From NCBI GenBank assembly GCA_023460155.1, contig JAEWRF010000079.1:1-34891 (forward strand): 34,891 nucleotides of DNA, in the 5' to 3' direction. The position numbers and the translations under genes were made by a program. The stretch comes from Bacillota bacterium (GTDB lineage: Bacteria > Bacillota > Clostridia > Oscillospirales > Acutalibacteraceae). Every line of letters starts with the position of its first letter. The first letter of the stretch is position 1. Shown here one piece after another: positions 31,258 through 34,891 of this stretch. The notes below the pieces were generated by a model. It ran no database searches, was not told the origin of the DNA, and worked only from the letters and a program-made list of their open reading frames with translations.

Positions 31258-31309
31258 AACGGCCTGCCGTTCAGCATGACGGAAAAAAGATTTATTCGGC
31301 GGGACGGTC
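31258..31309 (+). repeat. Degenerate family 1 element
   Basis: Palindrome AACGGCCTGCCGTT, then CAGCATGA, a shortened middle and the end GGCGGGACGGTC (31298-31309). A GGCAGGCTGAGCCTG palindrome precedes it and CGCCTACGGCG lies at 31167. Confidence 0.5.
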
Positions 31310-31319
31310 TCAGGACTGC

Positions 31320-31705
31320 TCCCACTTTTTTGCGCCTTTTTTAATAAGCCCGTGGGCTTGGTGGGTTTAGATTATATTACTTCTTATTTTTAGCTTGCGC
31401 TCCGGCCGCGCGGGCCCTTACTTTCGGGCAGGCCGGGCCTGCATGCACATTTTTTACTCAATGCTGGCTCAGTAAAGACCGAAGGTGATTAAGAGACTAC
31501 TTTTTACTTGTTTTCAAAGTCATGGTCCGCCGTAGGCGCGTGAGACGCTTTGCGTCCAAAGTGCGGGGCAAGGGGGTGCTTCGACCCACCGACGGGAGGG
31601 TTATCTAACCGCGTCCCCCTGCATCCCCCGGCACCCCCCATCTGCCCCGGCAATGTTCTAAAGCAGGTTGATTTTCATTGTTACCTTCCCGGTTCTTTTT
31701 CTGCG
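31320..31705 (-). repeat. G-rich dispersed element (family 2), copy 2
   Basis: Read on the minus strand it starts with CTTTAGAACATTGCCGGGG near 31663 and runs leftward to about 31320. It matches copy 1 at 1945-2235 over its first 230 nt. Its far part (31320-31440, with CTTGCGCTCCGGCCG on the plus strand) matches copy 3. A 45-codon frame at 31504-31641 (minus) reads RGTRLDNPPVGGSK and HFGRKASHAPTADHD, and aligns without gaps to the frame in copy 1. It occupies most of the 709-nt gene-free stretch 31147-31855, upstream of the alpha/beta hydrolase and in the same direction. Confidence 0.75.
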
Positions 31706-31761
31706 GGCTGATCTTTTAAGCGGTAAGGAAAACAAAAAGCTAACAATGAGTGTGGGGATAC

Positions 31762-31794
31762 AAAAAAGCGGGAGCATTTTAAAAACACTCCCGC
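31762..31794 (-). terminator. Intrinsic terminator of ychF
   Basis: GCGGGAG and CTCCCGC pair on the minus strand, and the hairpin is followed by TTTTTTG, about 60 nt after the ychF stop. Confidence 0.85.
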
Positions 31795-31855
31795 CGAAAA
31801 TAGGCTCGAATATTTCATCAATCGATGCGGCGGGGCTTGCAGGAAGGCTCAGCCT

Positions 31856-32950
31856 TCACACATTGAAGCGGAAAAGAACGACATCTCCATCCTGCATCAC
31901 ATAGTCTTTCCCTTCGGAACGATATAATCCCTTTTCCTTTGCGGCGGCGATGGAGCCGCAGCGCATGAGGTCGTCAAAGGAAACGATCTCCGCGCGGATG
32001 AAGCCGCGCTCGAAATCAGTGTGGATCTTTCCGGCGGCCTGCGGGGCCTTCGTGCCCTTATTGATCGTCCAGGCGCGCACCTCGGGCTCGCCTGCGGTGA
32101 GGAACGAGCACAGGCCCAGAAGGTCGTAGCATTCGGTGATCAGCCGGTCGAGGCCGGATTCCTGAAGGCCCATGTCGGAGAGGAAAAGCTCCTTTTCTTC
32201 CAGCTCCATGCCGCTGATCTCTGCTTCGGTTTCGGCGCAGATCGGCAGCACGCCCGCGCCCTCCGCCTTTGCGATCTCCGAAACGACGCGGAAATACGGG
32301 TTGTTTTCCACGCCGCCCTTGAAATCGCCGTCGCTCATGTTGGCGGCGTAGATGATCGGCTTGTTCGAGAGCAGCGAAACCGACGCGAGCACCGCGGCCT
32401 CGTCCTCGGTGCATTCCACCGCGCGGGCGGGCTTTCCGGAATCCAGAACCGCCTTGACGCGCTTCAGAAAGTCCAGCTCGATCTGGTATTTTTTATCTGC
32501 CTTGATCATCTTTTGGGTCTTGTCGATCCGGCGGTCCAGAACCTCAAGATCGGAGAGGATCAGCTCAAGATTGATCGTCTCAATGTCGCGCTTCGGGTCG
32601 ATTCCGCCCTCCACGTGGACGACGTCGTCGTCGACGAAGCAGCGCACCACGTGCACCACAGCGTCGCACTCGCGGATGTTCGCGAGGAACTTGTTGCCGA
32701 GGCCCTCGCCCTTCGACGCGCCGCGCACCAGCCCGGCGATATCGACGAACTCGATGGTGGCGGGGGTGTATTTCTGCGGGTGATACATCTCGGCGAGCTT
32801 GTCGAGACGCTTGTCCGGAACGGCGACGACGCCGACGTTCGGCTCGATGGTGCAGAACGGATAGTTCGCGGCCTGTGCGCCCGCGTTGGTGATTGCGTTG
32901 AAAAGCGTGCTTTTTCCGACATTCGGCAGCCCGACGATGCCAAGCTTCAT
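31856..32950 (-). CDS. ychF: YchF/OLA1-type redox-responsive ATPase
   Basis: YchF is a conserved Obg-family P-loop protein that prefers ATP, binds ribosomes and takes part in stress responses. The 364-residue protein is normal length. P-loop GLPNVGKST is at 7-15; the switch region carries FVDIAGLVRGASKGEGLGNKFL; the altered G4 reads NMSD. A coiled-coil insertion lies in the middle. The C-terminal TGS-like domain contains EVRAWTINKGTKAPQAAGKIHTDFERGFIRAE and ends DVVLFRFNV. The ATG at 32950 follows GAAGGA. It has a promoter at 33015-33043, a hairpin leader and a terminator at 31762. Confidence 0.97.
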   Translation of the reverse strand: MKLGIVGLPNVGKSTLFNAITNAGAQAANYPFCTIEPNVGVVAVPDKRLDKLAEMYHPQKYTPATIEFVDIAGLVRGASKGEGLGNKFLANIRECDAVVHVVRCFVDDDVVHVEGGIDPKRDIETINLELILSDLEVLDRRIDKTQKMIKADKKYQIELDFLKRVKAVLDSGKPARAVECTEDEAAVLASVSLLSNKPIIYAANMSDGDFKGGVENNPYFRVVSEIAKAEGAGVLPICAETEAEISGMELEEKELFLSDMGLQESGLDRLITECYDLLGLCSFLTAGEPEVRAWTINKGTKAPQAAGKIHTDFERGFIRAEIVSFDDLMRCGSIAAAKEKGLYRSEGKDYVMQDGDVVLFRFNV

Positions 32951-33014
32951 AGTTTATAATCCTTCTTTATCGATTACTTTTTAACGGCGCGCACGCCGTA
33001 AATTGCCGATTCCT

Positions 33015-33043
33015 ATTATAGCGGATTTCATAGTTTTTCGCAA
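33015..33043 (-). promoter_or_regulatory. Promoter of ychF
   Basis: TTGCGA (33043-33038), 17-nt spacer, perfect TATAAT (33020-33015) on the minus strand. The leader contains the hairpin ACGGCGTGCGCGCCGT. Confidence 0.75.
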
Positions 33044-33063
33044 CCAATGAAAAGCCCAGTGCT

Positions 33064-33105
33064 TAAAGTATTCCACCATTTCCCGGGAAATGGTGGAATA
33101 CTTTA
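33064..33105. repeat. Perfect 42-bp palindrome
   Basis: Every base of TAAAGTATTCCACCATTTCCC is mirrored by its complement on the other side, with CCCGGG at the centre and no loop. It lies just upstream of the ychF promoter and directly against a family 1 element. There is no T tract on either side, so it is not a standard terminator. Confidence 0.95.
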
Positions 33106-33178
33106 CGGCGCGACGCCGCAGTCAATGACCCGCCGTTTTGCCTTGCGAAGAATTGCGGCCTTGTTTGGCGGGACAGTC
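33106..33178 (+). repeat. Two-hairpin element (family 1)
   Basis: Palindrome CGGCGCGACGCCG (33106-33118), linker containing AGTCAATG, arm ACCCGCC, about 31 nt ending CCTTGTTT, arm GGCGGGAC (33167-33174), AGTC. The closing arms are the CCCGCC/GGCGGG variant also seen at 15671. Confidence 0.75.
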
Positions 33179-33224
33179 GCGGGAAATGCCGATTATTAGT
33201 TTACAGTTAGTAGTATTTTATGAC

Positions 33225-33475
33225 GAATTTGTGTTTTGTTGTAGTTTTGCACCTTTTTGATAGGCCCGAGGGCTTAGAGAGTTTAGAATTAATTTCTTAT
33301 TATCTTTGGTCTGCGCTCCGGCCGCACTGGCCCATACTTTCGGTTTCGCCCGAAAGTATGCAAAGTGCGAACAAGGGGGGGACTTGACCTCCCGTCGAGA
33401 GGGGTATCTATGCGTCCCCCCCTTGTATTCCCCCGGCACTCCCCATCTGCCCCGGCAATGTTCTAAAGAAATATT
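33225..33475 (-). repeat. G-rich dispersed element (family 2), copy 3
   Basis: Read on the minus strand it starts with CTTTAGAACATTGCCGGGG near 33468. A 13-bp stem (ACAAGGGGGGGAC with its complement) follows, then a region matching copy 2 down to about 33225. The short frame seen in copies 1 and 2 is broken here. The element points toward ychF, as copies 1 and 2 point to their downstream genes. It fills much of the gene-free stretch 32951-33588. Confidence 0.72.
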
Positions 33476-33499
33476 GTATTCATTGTACGGTGGAAGATG

Positions 33500-33528
33500 T
33501 TGAAATTGGGGAAATTTGGAACTATAAT
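33500..33528 (+). promoter_or_regulatory. Promoter of the AT-rich gene
   Basis: TTGAAA (33500-33505), 17-nt spacer, perfect TATAAT (33523-33528), 60 nt before the ATG at 33589. Confidence 0.75.
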
Positions 33529-33588
33529 TGAGAGAATAAAAGCACCTCAAAACTTTACGAGAAGTGAAAAAATAAAGGGAGAAAAATT

Positions 33589-34230
33589 ATGGCCAGAGAT
33601 CACCATATTCTCATCCAAGAGAAAGATAAAATTCATAAAATATCAAAAATTACATTCTATAACGATGGTGGTTTCGCAGTATTAGCACCTTATCAAAAGG
33701 CACATGAGGGTTTCTTGTGCAGAATGGTAGCTGATTATCGATTAGGTAAACAAAAAATTGGCTTGGATGCTATGGCAAGATATTACGCAAATAGCAGAGT
33801 TAAACTTTCTTTTCACAGCGATGGATATATCCATTTCTCTAGTGAAGAAGGGAATACTATTATTTCAGGAAAAGACGCTTTAACTCAAAAAGAAAAAGGT
33901 CTCGGAATAAAAATTGCTCCACTAAATGTAGTTATAAAAAGTGGCCCTACTTTTAGCATCAATATTTGGGGGATAGACGATTTTGATACTATTGATAGAC
34001 CCAAAAACAATGATTTAGTTTTTTTATCTCAAGACTGCCCGTATAGATATTGCAATAAACAAACATGTAATGGGTATATCATTGAAGGCTTCTTGTTTAA
34101 AAAAGATGAGTCTTTATTTATCACATCTGTAAATAATCAAGATTATGTTAAAAAGAGTTCTTTTTGGATGGAGTTAAAAGGACAATCTCCTTTAGAGTCT
34201 TTACAAATGAGCATTCAAATATTGCAATAG
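33589..34230 (+). CDS. AT-rich gene of unknown function, probably imported
   Basis: This 213-residue protein starts MARDHHILIQEKDK and has AGGGAGA 6-7 nt before the ATG. I do not recognise it. Visible stretches are KLSFHSDGYIHFSSEEG, KGLGIKIAPLN, SGPTFSINIWGIDDFD, and a cysteine cluster CPYRYCNKQTCNGY that could bind a metal. It looks soluble, mixed alpha/beta, without membrane segments. Codons are strongly A/T-ending, unlike every other gene here. It has its own promoter and is bracketed by inverted copies of family 2 (33225-33475 and 34478-34535), so recent transfer is likely. The frame stops at 34230, while a different frame continues to 34424, suggesting a frameshift near the 3' end. Confidence 0.75.
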   Translation: MARDHHILIQEKDKIHKISKITFYNDGGFAVLAPYQKAHEGFLCRMVADYRLGKQKIGLDAMARYYANSRVKLSFHSDGYIHFSSEEGNTIISGKDALTQKEKGLGIKIAPLNVVIKSGPTFSINIWGIDDFDTIDRPKNNDLVFLSQDCPYRYCNKQTCNGYIIEGFLFKKDESLFITSVNNQDYVKKSSFWMELKGQSPLESLQMSIQILQ

Positions 34231-34424
34231 GACTCTTAGTATCGCATTTTAAATTTATGTTTCCTAGTACATCTGGATTCGTTCTAGGCGGCCCTAGTCA
34301 ATTAGATCCTCCCACGACCCAAATAACACCAACAACAAAAGGAATATTCCTAGAAGCGCTTTATCCTGCACAAGAAGCAATGATAAAGGACGCAAAATGT
34401 CTTGATTACAACCCTGAAAAATAA
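34164..34424 (+). pseudogene. Possible frameshifted C-terminal part of the AT-rich gene
   Basis: This open frame overlaps the end of the previous gene in a different phase and continues to 34424. Only the part after about 34231 looks protein-like: GLLVSHFKFMFPSTSG, LGGPSQLDPPTTQITP and GIFLEALYPAQEAM. The overlapping first 22 codons are the out-of-phase reading of the upstream gene. No ribosome site is seen at its ATG. Either the ancestral protein was about 280 residues and is now split by a frameshift, or a programmed shift joins them. Base composition is as AT-rich as the upstream gene. Confidence 0.4.
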
Positions 34425-34433
34425 TCGTATTAC

Positions 34434-34453
34434 AAAAATATACGTATATTTTT
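34434..34453. terminator. AT-only palindrome after the AT-rich gene, possible terminator
   Basis: AAAAATATAC and GTATATTTTT form a perfect 20-bp palindrome 10 nt after the 34424 stop, ending in five T on either strand. Confidence 0.5.
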
Positions 34454-34477
34454 CATCGTCCATGAACCCCTCACCGC

Positions 34478-34535
34478 TTTAGAACATTGCCGAGAGTGCC
34501 GGGGGAATACAAGTGGGACACGATTAGGTACCCCA
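34478..34535 (+). repeat. Truncated family 2 element, copy 4, inverted
   Basis: CTTTAGAACATTGCCG, then GAGTGCCGGGGGAATACAAG and GATTAGGTACCCC match the first part of copy 3 in opposite orientation, with about 11 nt deleted and the 3' half missing. It ends against AAAGGAG, the ribosome site of the next gene, and points in that gene's direction. The surrounding gene-free stretch 34425-34551 holds only this and the AT palindrome. Confidence 0.75.
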
Positions 34536-34551
34536 AAGGAGTGTTTGTTCT

Positions 34552-34891
34552 ATGCTGTCTGAAACCCCATTTTCTCTGAAACTGAGCGCAGTCGTCCTCG
34601 ATTGCAAAGATGTGATCGCTTTGTCGGACTTCTACCTTCGTTTCCTCAACTGGAAAAAAACCTACAGCGTGGAAGACCAATGGCTGGCCATTGTCGACCC
34701 TTCCGGCTCCGGGACGATTGCGTTTCAAAAGAACGAAGATTACATTCCGCCCGTTTGGCCGGAGAAGAAAAACCAGCAGCAGCAGATGGAACATCTGGAT
34801 TTCGCCGTGCAGAACAAGGAGCAGATGGCACTTGCCGTACAGCATGCGATTCAGTGCGGAGCGTCGGTAGCGGGAGAGCAGTTTTCCGAGG
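34552..34891 (+). CDS. VOC (glyoxalase-fold) family protein, N-terminal part
   Basis: The gene runs off the window edge; 113 codons are visible. The ATG at 34552 follows AGGAG (34537-34541) by 10 nt. The protein begins MLSETPFSLKLSAVVLDCKD and shows a first beta-alpha-beta-beta-beta unit: SAVVLDCKDVIALSDFYLRFLNWKK, then WLAIVDPSGSGTIAFQKNEDYIPP. A second unit starts MEHLDFAVQNKEQMALAVQHAI. This is the layout of glyoxalase/bleomycin-resistance-fold proteins, close to the Glyoxalase-like subgroup. The His of MEHLDF is at the usual metal position. Actual substrate unknown. Confidence 0.85.
   Translation, partial: MLSETPFSLKLSAVVLDCKDVIALSDFYLRFLNWKKTYSVEDQWLAIVDPSGSGTIAFQKNEDYIPPVWPEKKNQQQQMEHLDFAVQNKEQMALAVQHAIQCGASVAGEQFSE

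Noticed and set aside
33218..33550. 110-codon minus-strand open frame in the family 2 copy 3 region
   Set aside because: It crosses the promoter of the AT-rich gene and the repeat, and its phase differs from the mini-frame shared by copies 1 and 2.
34471..34845. Minus-strand open frame opposite the VOC gene
   Set aside because: The plus-strand frame has a ribosome site and a clear glyoxalase-fold pattern; the antisense frame has neither.

Overview
This window is an origin-proximal stretch of a Gram-positive, low-to-moderate GC chromosome. Gene content and order point to a spore-former-type Clostridia member, probably Oscillospiraceae/Ruminococcaceae. The evidence is the classic order rsmG-mnmG-mnmE-jag-yidC-yidD-rnpA-rpmH reading left (minus strand) and dnaA-dnaN-yaaA-recF-remB-gyrB-gyrA reading right (plus strand). 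The switch in gene direction lies between rpmH and dnaA. The dnaA-dnaN spacer is AT-rich, has degenerate DnaA-box-like 9-mers and an inverted repeat, and is the best origin candidate. The genus cannot be fixed from sequence alone.

Layout. 1-6677 (minus): tRNA-modification genes mnmG and mnmE, RNA-binding jag with a long disordered tail, the YidC insertase, YidD, RNase P protein and ribosomal protein L34. 7045-11402 (plus): replication initiation, sliding clamp, S4 protein, RecF and RemB. 11736-12550: two small zinc-ribbon membrane proteins. 12633-18309: gyrB and gyrA, separated by an unrecognised membrane protein. 18323-20451: a lipoprotein, an anchored secreted protein, a Nudix hydrolase and a small membrane protein. 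20842-22116 (minus): a DUF1015-type protein with a perfect sigma-A promoter. 22402-27230 (plus): a four-gene operon of ABC ATPase, ABC-2 permease, GldG-like protein and DUF4340-like protein, closed by a very strong terminator. 27392-31146: a cupin, an unknown two-gene operon, a GNAT acetyltransferase, rubrerythrin with a Fur/PerR-like operator, and an alpha/beta hydrolase. 31856-32950 (minus): ychF. 33589-34424: a strikingly AT-rich, probably imported gene. 34552 to the end: start of a VOC/glyoxalase-fold protein.

The most unusual content is between the genes. The spacers carry at least three repeat families. (1) About 75-nt two-hairpin elements: a 13-15 nt palindrome, an 8-nt linker, then a long stem closed by GCCCGG...CCGGGAC (or CCCGCC...GGCGGGAC). 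Arm sequences differ between copies but stay complementary, and several copies sit right at gene 3' ends. (2) A larger G-rich element beginning CTTTAGAACATTGCC, in four copies, each oriented with the gene that follows it. Two copies share an uninterrupted 40-codon frame. (3) An 11-mer CGCCGTAGGCG seen six times, only in spacers. The AT-rich gene at 33589 is bracketed by inverted copies of family 2, which suggests a transferred cargo. There is also a perfect 42-bp palindrome at 33064-33105. No tRNA, rRNA, CRISPR array or transposase was recognised.
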